A stretch of 42,241 nucleotides of DNA from Clostridiales bacterium (GTDB taxonomy: Bacteria; Bacillota; Clostridia; Lachnospirales; WQUN01), in assembly GCA_031263155.1 (NCBI GenBank), contig JAISGK010000058.1, forward strand, positions 1 through 42,241. The letters run 5' to 3'. Numbering within the stretch: position 1 is the first letter of the stretch; each line of letters opens with the position of its first letter. This document shows, in pieces, positions 18,101-25,386 of the stretch. The translations under genes and the position numbers were made by a program. The notes beneath the pieces are model-generated. The model was not told where the DNA came from. It saw nothing but the letters and a program-made list of their open reading frames with translations, and made no database searches.

Positions 18101-19919
18101 TTGCAATATCCGGGGTTAGGAACGAGTATATGTCATAGGCAATGGTGAGCGTATTGCCCGGCGCGGCATCCAGGAGCGCCTCTATAGTGGTTTGCGATCC
18201 AATATCCCACTCTGCGGAGAATTCCGCGTATGCCGCCTTGCCATCGTAGTTTGGTATGGGTATGAGCAAGCCCTCTTCGTCCACTATCCTAAAATTATTC
18301 GGGGGGCTTACCTCAAGCTGGCTTTCATCTATCGTATATTCCAGCAGTTGAGAGTATACATAGCCCTTGTAACCAGGGCTATCGTCAAATGGCTTATCAG
18401 GGCTGAACCAGATTTGGTAAACATTGTTTCCGCTTGCGGCGGGCAGATAGATATCGTCTGTCGCGCCGTCATGGTTAATGACCGCCGTGCGCGCGCCGCC
18501 CACATACAGCGCGTATGAACCCTTCACATTTACATAGGGTTTTATGCGCGCGAAGTTTTGTCCATTGTTAACCACGATATCATAATTGAGAAAGGTAAAT
18601 GTATGCCCTTTTGACAGAGTCGTATCGTCAAACAGAATACTCCCGTCGGCAATGGACAATGAGAAAGTCACCCGTTCGTACAGTATGCTTGGGCGCATGT
18701 TCTCCAGCCAAAGCTGCAATCTATCGCCGCCCGCGACAAATGGCTGCGAGGCGAGTGAAACACCGTTGCTTAACCCCAGAGAGATCGTCGGCGCGTCTAT
18801 CGTTACGTCGCTTACAATAACCTGCGTGTCGTATGAATTGCCGCTGTAGTCTAAAAACACCTGCATCTTAATGGGTTTAGCGTTACTTACGGTAACGAAT
18901 TGGTGGTTGACATATTCTTGCGGCCTATCGAAGCGCACGCACAATTTATTGTCAGGCGAACCGGGTGGGGCGTCTGTGCCGTTCGCGCCGCGCTGTAACG
19001 ATCTAACATGGCCCGCAAGATCGGTGTCTATGTCAAACTTGGTTTGGCCCCCCGCCGGTGTGTCAGCCGTCACAGGCTCTGTTGATGTTATGGCTGCCCC
19101 GTTCGAGAAAGGGAACACGCGCATGGTATCGTGGGCAATACCGGTGCATACGCGTTTGGTCGTCGTGGATGTGTACACAATGTTATTGACATTGGCAGTA
19201 GATACATTGGCGGCATAGTCCAGCGAGGCGTCATAGATCCTTCCCGCCGGCATATGCGTCATAAAATAAAACCTGCCACCGTCGTCGCTGTTCCATAAAA
19301 AATGATACTCGCGCCCGCCATAGCGAAACGAGAATCCATACCCCTCTTTTATCTTGAAATGCGGCGCGAGGTTTTTGTATCCGTTCGCGGAGGTCTTGCC
19401 GTCGGTTAGCACATCATAGGCGGGCAGGCCGGGGTTGTACGCGTTGGCGAAGTATGTCGCCTTATCTATATAGTTGGCCTCCGCGCTATTGCCAAGGTTC
19501 TTGTAAATGTCAAAGGTATCGTAATTAATAACCGTATCGTAAGTACCCGCGCCAAATCTCATCAAGCGCAGCCGCACATCGGCCGCGTCGGAGGATTCTT
19601 TTTTAACGATAAGCTCCACCTGCACACCGTCGTCTATATTGTATCGCAGACGGGTAACATCATTGGGCTGAACGTTGGCGGGGTTCATAGACCAAAAAAA
19701 CAGGGCGTTTTCCACCATGGGGTAAAGATTTGTCAGGATGGGGCTGTCGTTGTTGCTGCCCAGGTTGGGCGTGGCGGACAATAGTTTATAGGCAAAGTCT
19801 ACCCCCAGAGAATTAGCGGCCGCGCTTGCTGTACGTTCCGCAAACCCCACAGCGCAGGCAAACGACATTATCGCGGCCAGAACAAAGGCCGGCGCCCTAA
19901 ACTTTTTAGTCTTTTTCAT
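15117..19919 (-). CDS. giant secreted protein with fibronectin type III domains
   Basis: Surface or secreted protein of 1600 aa; function unknown. The signal peptide is residues 1-33 (basic MKKTKKFR, hydrophobic core, then TASAAA). The start follows AAAAGGGGG. Residues 40-900 are beta-rich without a family I can name. Two fibronectin III-like domains lie at about 913-1058 (YPPAPILSVGEVANNSAEILW; the second Tyr is in IYFYYARSV) and 1060-1173 (PRNLRADQL to LEPGTLYYVRVRAIDQNGD). A mixed alpha/beta region follows (about 1175-1480). The last ~100 residues (APVSRFALAGTIARVAG) weakly recall a degenerate S-layer homology repeat, an unproven idea. There is no LPXTG motif or C-terminal anchor. It lies beside the Tad operon on the other strand and may act with it at the surface, but nothing shows this directly. 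Confidence 0.8.
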   Translation of the reverse strand: MKKTKKFRAPAFVLAAIMSFACAVGFAERTASAAANSLGVDFAYKLLSATPNLGSNNDSPILTNLYPMVENALFFWSMNPANVQPNDVTRLRYNIDDGVQVELIVKKESSDAADVRLRLMRFGAGTYDTVINYDTFDIYKNLGNSAEANYIDKATYFANAYNPGLPAYDVLTDGKTSANGYKNLAPHFKIKEGYGFSFRYGGREYHFLWNSDDGGRFYFMTHMPAGRIYDASLDYAANVSTANVNNIVYTSTTTKRVCTGIAHDTMRVFPFSNGAAITSTEPVTADTPAGGQTKFDIDTDLAGHVRSLQRGANGTDAPPGSPDNKLCVRFDRPQEYVNHQFVTVSNAKPIKMQVFLDYSGNSYDTQVIVSDVTIDAPTISLGLSNGVSLASQPFVAGGDRLQLWLENMRPSILYERVTFSLSIADGSILFDDTTLSKGHTFTFLNYDIVVNNGQNFARIKPYVNVKGSYALYVGGARTAVINHDGATDDIYLPAASGNNVYQIWFSPDKPFDDSPGYKGYVYSQLLEYTIDESQLEVSPPNNFRIVDEEGLLIPIPNYDGKAAYAEFSAEWDIGSQTTIEALLDAAPGNTLTIAYDIYSFLTPDIAKISPMPAPFDTITAELSKDAGGVVSAVYSGGKVKDSPTNAVQLQAVPAQGNVLRYVYKLRVPFRTLAVKSGASISWPVPGQLEGAMVFPNIYFFGAKITSPVVSDMSIIDSMTLSDLANLLLPPPQDLTLNKTGAMTFTSRFSLAGDAIMNFIQLNTPYDANILQANLYLCQNESKLKNPPQNFDALDVVEVDTAGERRFDFSAYDEGVTPILVDEVELRDLLRQGKIIKLTGIALQPGEISSVFNDRTNPTINLEFNGMDENQKYFAMSELVLTQQSGGLNDNIFTSETTKIAGVTTEGEIEYPGANEEYPPAPILSVGEVANNSAEILWDDILGGTVEYEIIRLRGEQMNPAMLNSHSPLEIFFESLPITDKAAWRTDGEGASTILKLVNGALSPAEPTEALFESEMGSRRLVFTDYTLTPNNIYFYYARSVRVTPDGETVSLWARVSVTSKPVAGPRNLRADQLAQYDHKTEIGFIFDAHIMDMALIGVNYNLQYQLKRDGDDWREAILMDAALLVESALPIDSGLTRFAYKLSDLEPGTLYYVRVRAIDQNGDASLYTNVLQMRTDIDQSAYDEKHTVDEWVDYIKNAIKDLIKKPFWTIRDKHGEYAVVYRPDMFEGLAREGTAPILLAESPGATCMYYLPAQAITTANNWGKGFSIPHKGINIIISPNAFDMNMNDALMSAQNQLKLGKIKDYYIKITTRYRDLEKGAAAINVQIEVVGSRDDIGKWNRTMLEQMERHIADATSSNELSFINAQVARGIIPEVIVRKMDKKMAMIAKEMDSIAASRFERALKYRFAINNLDAPMLIIARDRNPLTAINAWRQERDGPRARDAMDFGGDKAIAEMRPGGYIFNGETVEIAGMEGQQLAGSFNAIGAKYYLQDFFGNGWEYNVDAPVSRFALAGTIARVAGAPRYAEPFNWLASHMDLSLSSFNAGSESTVEELRRCITALYLYKTNTSSMPQQLFASYQRVDIAALHKALQDLDYQIGL

Positions 19920-20025
19920 TAAAAAAACCCCCTTTTAGCAACACATGTATAGTTTGCCACAGGGGAATTTGGATAAACACTTAAATAATGGCTTCATACA
20001 CATATTCAGCCATCTCAAATCCAAA

Positions 20026-22278
20026 TCAAATAAGCTCTGTCATCTCACCCGCCGCGAAAATGATAAGCTCGTGCAGGGCGCGGGTCATAGCTATATAAAG
20101 CAGTTTAATATCCAGCTCATCCATTGTGTAGTTGTCACGTGAGGCGTCCGCGATAAGCACAGCGTCAAACTCTAAGCCCTTGGCCAGATAACTGGGCAGA
20201 ATCAAAAGCCCCCCTGGGTAATCCGCATTTGTCCCATCAATTAGGAACAATCGCGCTTTAAGTAGTTTTTGCAGCTCGCGGCAGTTGTCCAGCGTTTTGC
20301 ATATAACCGCGATGGATTGTCTGCCCTTTTGTTTAAGCCTTGTTACTTCCCTATCCACTTCACCGGCTATGCTTGCCGCGCTTGGCAAAACGATCTCGCG
20401 CACAGGTTCGCCGTGTCGAATTACAGGCACGGCAAAAGGCGCTTTTCTGTTCGGTAAGCGCTTAATAACCGAGTTGGCCTTGTCCATTATCTCCACAGTG
20501 GTGCGATAGCTCTGTTCCAGCGTCATAAATTGCGTCTTCTGGTCATACAGACTGGTCAGGTCACACCAATCCCTTATCCCCTTATAATCGAAAATACCTT
20601 GGCTAAGATCGCCCAAAATGCTTACGCTTTGGCTGTTTGTAATTCGTTTTAAAATATCGAATTGAAACAGGCTGTAGTCCTGCGCTTCGTCTATGACAAT
20701 GTGGCGTATAGCCTTTGTATCAAATTCGCTGCCGCTTATCTCGTATGTTAAAAGCATCAGCGCGGGCAGATCCTCCTCCTCCAGGCTGCGTGACTCCAGA
20801 GTTTTTCGCGTTTGCTCCCATATTATCTCCGCTTCCCCCGCGTCGAAACAGCGCGCCATACGCGTAAACAAAGCCTTGTTGCCAAACAATTTAAGGTAAT
20901 ACGTAAATGGACTGTCTATCTTTATATTTTTCAAATAATTCTTTACCAGTGTTTTGGATTTGTTAGAGATGGATTTGATTAGCGCGTCACGATCGTTAAG
21001 CAGCGCGATTATTTTTGCGCGGCGCTCGTCGCTGTCGGGCATAAGAAGTTTTATTTCGTTTTTGCGATCGTCGTAAGATTTATCTATAAGCTCCAGTATG
21101 TGTGGTCTAAAGCGTTTAAGCGAGTTAGTCAAACTCTTTTTTAATTCATTCAAGCGTTTGCACAGTGGCAGATAGGCGAATTCGACCGTAAGCAAGCGGC
21201 GAATCTCCGCGTTGTCAATAACGACAAACCTTTCGAGCGCAAAATCATCTTTGGGCATAGATTTTGTGATAACATATTTGCAGTAGCGGGAAATGGCGTC
21301 GCGATACGCAAGGGAGGCTTTTAACCGCGCGGCTTGCAGCATGGGGTTGTCATGCGGGCCGGTGTTAATGGCGTACGCGATGAGATTGAGCGAGGCATTA
21401 ACGCGCAAGCGTCGCCCAATATAGTTTAGCGCGAATTCTTCAAATGTAGCCTGCGCCACCAGTTCCACGCCAAGGTCGGGCAGCACGTCGGAGATGTAGC
21501 TGAGGAAGAAACGATTAGGGGCCATTATCAATATGTTTTTAGACTTTACGGTCTTTTCATACGCATAGAGCATGTAGGCTACGCGATGCAGCGCGATCGT
21601 GGTTTTGCCACCGCCCGCCGCGCCCTGCACAATGAGGGGGGCAAACATATCGGCGCGTATAACCTTGTTTTGCTCGGCTTGAATGGTGGTAACGATGTCC
21701 TTTAACCGCCTGTCCTTGCTGGAACTAAGCGCGGCCTGCAAAAACTCGTCGTTAGTTGTAATGTCTATATCTGTTATAGATTGTAGCTTCGCGTTTTCTA
21801 TAACATACTGCCGCTTTAGGGTTATCTCGCCTGTTATGTTGCCGTCGGGACAGTCATACGCGGCTCGGCCTATGCGCCCTTCATAATAAAGAGTGGCTAC
21901 CGGCGCTCGCCAGTCTGTTATTATTAGCGTGTTGTCCTCGTCTTTTATAAGCGTCATTTTACCGATGTAAAAATTTTGCGGTTTTCCCTCGTCGTCGGCC
22001 ACAAAGTCCACCCGGGCGAAGTATGGTTTTAGCAGGGCTTTTTGCGCGTCAAGGAGTTTTTTTGCCGCGAATTGCTGGTCGTCCACATTTATAAGCAGTG
22101 AGTTATACTGCTCCATATTATCTGAGTTGAAATGTTTAAGGGAATAATCTACCATTTCGTCAAGTTCCGCTTTTCTGCGAGTCAGCGCGGTGTGATACGC
22201 GTTAAGAAACCTCAATACATCGTCCAAGCGCCGCGCCTCGACCGCCCAGTCCGCGTGCCTGCCCTTTTGCCCGCCCAC
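20026..22278 (-). CDS. helD: HelD-like RNA polymerase recycling helicase
   Basis: Superfamily 1 (UvrD/Rep-like) ATPase of 750 aa that, in the HelD family, removes stalled RNA polymerase from DNA. The N-terminal ~90 residues form a helical arm (RRLDDVLRFLNAYHTALTRR). The HelD-specific region FYIGKMTLIKDEDNTLIITDW and RAPVATLYYEGRIG follows at about 103-137. Walker A is GAAGGGKT (219-226), motif II is IDEAQDYSLFQ (about 515-525), motif IV is LEQSYRTTVEI, and the C-terminal motif VI is YIAMTRALHELII. It starts at GTG 22278, five bases from GGGAGG. Its promoter is at 22311-22339. The giant gene lies about 100 bases downstream on the same strand. Confidence 0.92.
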   Translation of the reverse strand: MGGQKGRHADWAVEARRLDDVLRFLNAYHTALTRRKAELDEMVDYSLKHFNSDNMEQYNSLLINVDDQQFAAKKLLDAQKALLKPYFARVDFVADDEGKPQNFYIGKMTLIKDEDNTLIITDWRAPVATLYYEGRIGRAAYDCPDGNITGEITLKRQYVIENAKLQSITDIDITTNDEFLQAALSSSKDRRLKDIVTTIQAEQNKVIRADMFAPLIVQGAAGGGKTTIALHRVAYMLYAYEKTVKSKNILIMAPNRFFLSYISDVLPDLGVELVAQATFEEFALNYIGRRLRVNASLNLIAYAINTGPHDNPMLQAARLKASLAYRDAISRYCKYVITKSMPKDDFALERFVVIDNAEIRRLLTVEFAYLPLCKRLNELKKSLTNSLKRFRPHILELIDKSYDDRKNEIKLLMPDSDERRAKIIALLNDRDALIKSISNKSKTLVKNYLKNIKIDSPFTYYLKLFGNKALFTRMARCFDAGEAEIIWEQTRKTLESRSLEEEDLPALMLLTYEISGSEFDTKAIRHIVIDEAQDYSLFQFDILKRITNSQSVSILGDLSQGIFDYKGIRDWCDLTSLYDQKTQFMTLEQSYRTTVEIMDKANSVIKRLPNRKAPFAVPVIRHGEPVREIVLPSAASIAGEVDREVTRLKQKGRQSIAVICKTLDNCRELQKLLKARLFLIDGTNADYPGGLLILPSYLAKGLEFDAVLIADASRDNYTMDELDIKLLYIAMTRALHELIIFAAGEMTELI

Positions 22279-22310
22279 ATAAGCCTCCCTGTTTTTTCAG
22301 CGATTTAACG

Positions 22311-22339
22311 ATTATACCTGTTGGCCAAGCAAAAATCAA
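22311..22339 (-). promoter_or_regulatory. predicted sigma-A promoter of helD
   Basis: Read on the minus strand: TTGATT (22339-22334), 17-base spacer, then a perfect TATAAT (22316-22311). The predicted start lies about 25 bases upstream of the helD GTG. The palindrome TGTGTGATTCACACA (22358-22372) lies just upstream and could be a binding site. Confidence 0.72.
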
Positions 22340-22356
22340 GGGCTTCACACGCACAG

Positions 22357-22387
22357 TTGTGTGATTCACACATGGCAAAATATGATA
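22357..22387 (+). repeat. direct repeat copy A (31 bp)
   Basis: TTGTGTGATTCACA, three variable bases, then GGCAAAATATGATA. The same 31-bp element occurs in the same orientation at 24439-24469 with 28 identical positions. The first half is part of a 15-bp palindrome, TGTGTGATTCACACA. The two copies bracket the lipoprotein and AbiEi genes. Confidence 0.85.
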
Positions 22388-22400
22388 CACTTCCAACAAT

Positions 22401-23414
22401 CTACGGAATTAACGCCATATTATTAATAAAACCTTCTGTTTCCTGAAGAGCGATTGTAGAAATCAATTCTGTTGAGAAATCATAGAAATACACACCGCGT
22501 TGCTCGCTATCGCTTTTCAATGTGCCAATGAAATAAGCGCCGTTTCCATCCGGCGCTAGTAGCAGAGTGCCGAAAGTTTGCGCCCCGACAAGTTCAATTT
22601 CGGTCTTTACGCCATTTTTAATGTCGTATATATAGGCTTTATATGTATTGGCCGAAAAATCATCAATTTCTTTAGTCAGAATAAATTGGGCATTGCTTGA
22701 CACAGACATTACCATATGGCTCTGTGCTACAAAAATTGTTTCAGGATGCGCTAAATCGCCGCCTGTAAATTTTACGACGGAATAGTCCGGTATTGGCCAG
22801 TATCCTAATTCGTTTTGCCTTTCAGAAGCCTCATACCTTGACGCGTTTGAATATGTTGAAGCGTAAATATCGCCATTTCCGTTTGCTGAGAGGCTCATAA
22901 ATTCAATACATGTATCATCGTCTTCAAGATTGCCATAAACAAGTGTATCTCTACGCTTATCAAACATAACCGGTCGTATGGCTAGGGTTTTCCGCTTGAC
23001 CGCCGCAATAAAAATATCATTCTTACTGGGGAGTACATAGTTGATGGCAAAAAAAGTATCGGTCAATTGACGTACTTCATTTGTCTGTAAATTGCATACG
23101 AATAGCTCATCGCAATTCTCTCTTGTTTTGCTTTCGGCTGTAAAATAAGCGTCATTATTGCCCATATCCAAACACCCCAGCGGATATTGTGAAGTGTATG
23201 AAAACTGATAAACGTTTGTCAATTCCTTTGAGTTGATGTCATAGCAAAGCAATGATGATGTCATGCCGTTTTCGGGACCCAAACCATCATCGTAGGCGGT
23301 ATAAGATATGGATAAGTATGGATCGTGGCTGCTCATTTCATTGTTAGATAAGTTACAGCCTGATAATGTGAAAAATATGTACAACATAACTATGGAGAAG
23401 ATATACTTTTTCAA
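22401..23414 (-). CDS. lipoprotein with beta-propeller-like repeats
   Basis: Predicted lipoprotein of 337 aa exposed outside the membrane. The TTG at 23414 is chosen because AAGGAGG lies eight bases upstream; a longer reading from 23450 would put extra residues before the signal. The signal peptide runs LKKYIFSIVMLYIFFTLSGC, with lipobox LSGC and the modified Cys at residue 20. The mature part contains repeated strand-rich blocks: SLLCYDINSKELTNVYQFS, ELFVCNLQTNEVRQLTD, AYIYDIKNGVKTEIELV and GVYFYDFSTELISTIAL. These resemble blades of a TolB/WD40-like propeller (YDI-T-E-L pattern). No catalytic motif is visible. It lies between the direct repeats with the AbiEi gene. Confidence 0.78.
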   Translation of the reverse strand: MKKYIFSIVMLYIFFTLSGCNLSNNEMSSHDPYLSISYTAYDDGLGPENGMTSSLLCYDINSKELTNVYQFSYTSQYPLGCLDMGNNDAYFTAESKTRENCDELFVCNLQTNEVRQLTDTFFAINYVLPSKNDIFIAAVKRKTLAIRPVMFDKRRDTLVYGNLEDDDTCIEFMSLSANGNGDIYASTYSNASRYEASERQNELGYWPIPDYSVVKFTGGDLAHPETIFVAQSHMVMSVSSNAQFILTKEIDDFSANTYKAYIYDIKNGVKTEIELVGAQTFGTLLLAPDGNGAYFIGTLKSDSEQRGVYFYDFSTELISTIALQETEGFINNMALIP

Positions 23415-23463
23415 TTGCAAATCCTCCTTGCAAAAGATAGAAGCGGGCACAACAATCGACCAG

Positions 23464-23553
23464 TCACGCCCGTTTCCACCATAATGCCAGACTATGTATA
23501 AAATAGCGAACGCCTAATATGCGTAATAGTATCTGCTTATCATAGGCTGCCAT
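23464..23553 (-). pseudogene. truncated AbiEii-like start (29 codons)
   Basis: An ATG at 23553 overlaps the last codons of the AbiEi gene and has an ideal ribosome binding site (GGAAGGAG, six-base gap). The frame reads MAAYDKQILLRILGV and ends after 29 codons at 23464. In intact AbiE loci the nucleotidyltransferase toxin gene AbiEii begins exactly here, overlapping the antitoxin. The YDKQ-LL beginning is similar, from memory, to such toxins. I read it as the first few codons of a deleted toxin, but a chance ORF remains possible. Confidence 0.4.
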
Positions 23554-24310
23554 GCGTTACTCCTTCCCGCGAAATCAGCTTCATCAGATTCTGCGGCACA
23601 TACAGCCGCCAGCGTTTGTTATAGGTATTCGGCTCATGCTCCACCCCTTGATAGAGGTAGCGGACGCTTTTTGACACCTTGCTCTCACAGGCTTCAAAAA
23701 AGCCTTCTGACAGCCTCAAATCCTTTTTCAGATGCTCAAGTATATACCCTGTTTTCTGATACAGAACTTGCTTTCTGTATTCATCCAGATACGCAAGAAG
23801 CCTGATTTCGTCCAGATAAGGCACAAGCTCAAGGCAATGAAGAAGTTCTTCCAGCCCGGCGATTTTTTCAAAATCCCCTATGCTGTCAAGCACAGTGCGT
23901 TCTATATCGGTCACCCGAACGCCATCGGGCCTCTCAACCATGCCAGGGCTTATGCGCGGGGCAACGTAGCGAAACATGACATCATCGTATTCAAAAGGCG
24001 CGAAGCGCTTGCCGCCGGACACATAAACCTCATAAAACACTTGGTTGGCGCAGCCGAAATACTCAAATGCCGAATGGTGCGAAAGGTAAGACCCTTCCGT
24101 TATATGAGAGCCAATATAGTATCGGCTTGCTGCCGACTGTTCCGTTTCCATGCTAACAGCGACATACAGGTTGCGTTTGACCTGTTCGATGTATCCTTTT
24201 TTCTGGTAGTCATGGAGCAGGGAATTTGCCGCCCCCTCGCTGCCAGTCAAAGCTATAACATCAGCGCGGGTGAAGCATCGCTGCCTCAAAAGCTCTTTGT
24301 AATACTTCAT
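23540..24310 (-). CDS. AbiEi-family antitoxin / transcriptional regulator, orphan
   Basis: Antitoxin of the type IV AbiE system, which represses its own operon and counters a nucleotidyltransferase toxin. 256 aa from the ATG at 24310 behind AGGAGGGG; the longer frame from 24460 has no signal. An N-terminal winged helix (residues 1-50: YYKELLRQRCFTRADVIALT, then KKGYIEQVKRNLYVAVS) is followed by the AbiEi C-terminal domain with SYLSHHSAFEYFGCANQVFY and VRVTDIERTVLDSIGDFEKI. The partner toxin gene that should follow is missing apart from a possible 29-codon stub, so it is an orphan. It might be kept as a plain repressor or as an anti-addiction module. Confidence 0.86.
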   Translation of the reverse strand: MKYYKELLRQRCFTRADVIALTGSEGAANSLLHDYQKKGYIEQVKRNLYVAVSMETEQSAASRYYIGSHITEGSYLSHHSAFEYFGCANQVFYEVYVSGGKRFAPFEYDDVMFRYVAPRISPGMVERPDGVRVTDIERTVLDSIGDFEKIAGLEELLHCLELVPYLDEIRLLAYLDEYRKQVLYQKTGYILEHLKKDLRLSEGFFEACESKVSKSVRYLYQGVEHEPNTYNKRWRLYVPQNLMKLISREGVTHGSL

Positions 24311-24654
24311 GATGGCGCCCCTCCTCTTTTGATAATAGCACGTTGTATATGAAATTGCAACGACTATTTGAGCGTAACGAGAAAAAATTTTATTTTCGAC
24401 ATGAAATATATATAGTTTAATGGAGCGAAACCCGCCACTTGTGTGATTCACAGGCGGCAAAATATGATATAATGAGAAATTCCTTAGGGCTCCCTCTTAT
24501 TGGCGTATCGGGTAGAATGATACTCACATCGGTATTATTTTTCAAACACTGGCTCATGAGCCTACCTCTGAGCAGTTTACAGGAAGGCTTTACCCCTATT
24601 TGCTTTATACAAGCCAAAGTTTGGGGAGGTAGTTTACCCGCTCCCTGTTATCAC
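24311..24654. other. gene-poor interval between AbiEi and TetR genes
   Basis: No supported gene in these 344 bases. The AT-rich part next to AbiEi probably holds its promoter. The direct repeat copy B lies at 24439-24469 and is extended by TATAAT (24468-24473), which with TTGTGT could act as a plus-strand promoter with no recognised gene behind it. The stretch 24475-24650 may be decayed coding or mobile DNA; I cannot assign it. Confidence 0.6.
24439..24469 (+). repeat. direct repeat copy B (31 bp)
   Basis: Second copy of the element at 22357-22387: the same TTGTGTGATTCACA and GGCAAAATATGATA with three different bases between. The outer palindrome arms are shorter here. Orientation is the same as copy A, 2082 bases away. 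Confidence 0.85.
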
Positions 24655-25233
24655 TTATTTCGGATCATGATATATAAAGTAATAAACACCGTATTTAAGT
24701 GCATTTTCAAATACGTCTTTTACCATGTTTACATCTAAGGAAAAATCGCTGTCAACCCACATCTCAATGATTTGCCTTCCACCGCTAATAACATAGGCTT
24801 CGAGTAAAAGCGCCTGCTCGGGAGAAATTCGACTATTGCTGAACCACTCAGAGAATGCACATTCACGGATAGCGTTTTCAAGAGTTTTATTGCCGTTTCC
24901 GATTCTGCCTATTTGACTGGCCAAGGAAATTAGGGCAGGGTTTTTTCGTATGCAATCAAATAAGGAATCAACTGCTGCCCGAGAGTTTTTCTCAAAGCTG
25001 TAAAGCGAAAACGCATGTAAGAACATATCGGACAATTCCGTTTCAAAGTCTTTTAGCAAGGCGGCCATATTTTCATAATGCGCATAAAAAGTACACCGGT
25101 TTATGTCTGCATAATTGCAAATATCCATTACCGATATTTTTTCAAGCGGCTTCTCCTTCGAGAGAGCAAAAAAACTATCCTTTATAAGCTTAATCGAGCG
25201 ACGGATGCGTTTATCTGTAGTCTTCGATTCCAT
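24655..25233 (-). CDS. TetR/AcrR-family transcriptional regulator
   Basis: 192-aa dimeric repressor type. The N-terminal DNA-binding domain is complete: RRSIKLIKDSFFALSKEKPL, then ISVMDICNYADINRCTFYAH with the recognition helix and the typical T-FY-HY ending. The C-terminal ligand domain (about 60-192) is helical and has a C-terminus like the TetR_C_33/DhaS-type regulators. The ribosome binding site AAGGAGAA precedes the ATG at 25233. It is divergent from the CruF-like membrane gene, with 153 bases between them that carry repeated ACATACAG motifs, so it most likely controls that gene and itself. Confidence 0.88.
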   Translation of the reverse strand: MESKTTDKRIRRSIKLIKDSFFALSKEKPLEKISVMDICNYADINRCTFYAHYENMAALLKDFETELSDMFLHAFSLYSFEKNSRAAVDSLFDCIRKNPALISLASQIGRIGNGNKTLENAIRECAFSEWFSNSRISPEQALLLEAYVISGGRQIIEMWVDSDFSLDVNMVKDVFENALKYGVYYFIYHDPK

Positions 25234-25386
25234 AAAATTTTCTCCTTAACATACAGAAATTGAGTTACCTGTTTGGTAATATACAAAATCAAATTTACTG
25301 CATATTGAAAAGTATTTTTAATTATTATAACATACAGTTGCTAAGACAACATACAGTAGTTGGTTTAAGAACAGGAGGAGTTTTGA
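25234..25386. promoter_or_regulatory. divergent control region with ACATACAG repeats
   Basis: The motif ACATACAG occurs three times, near 25250, 25330 and 25349. The latter two flank CAGTTGCTAAGACAAC, which contains the inverted GTTG...CAAC. A plausible plus-strand promoter is ATTGAA, 16 bases, TATAAC just before these repeats. The arrangement suits a TetR-type operator overlapping the downstream promoter; this is inference. Confidence 0.5.

Noticed and set aside
22358-22372. CRP/FNR-type operator
   Set aside because: The TGTGA/TCACA half-sites are separated by one base, not the six (CRP) or four (FNR) required.
24439-24738. 99-codon plus-strand frame after repeat copy B
   Set aside because: It overlaps the end of the TetR gene, has no ribosome binding site and its translation shows no family pattern.
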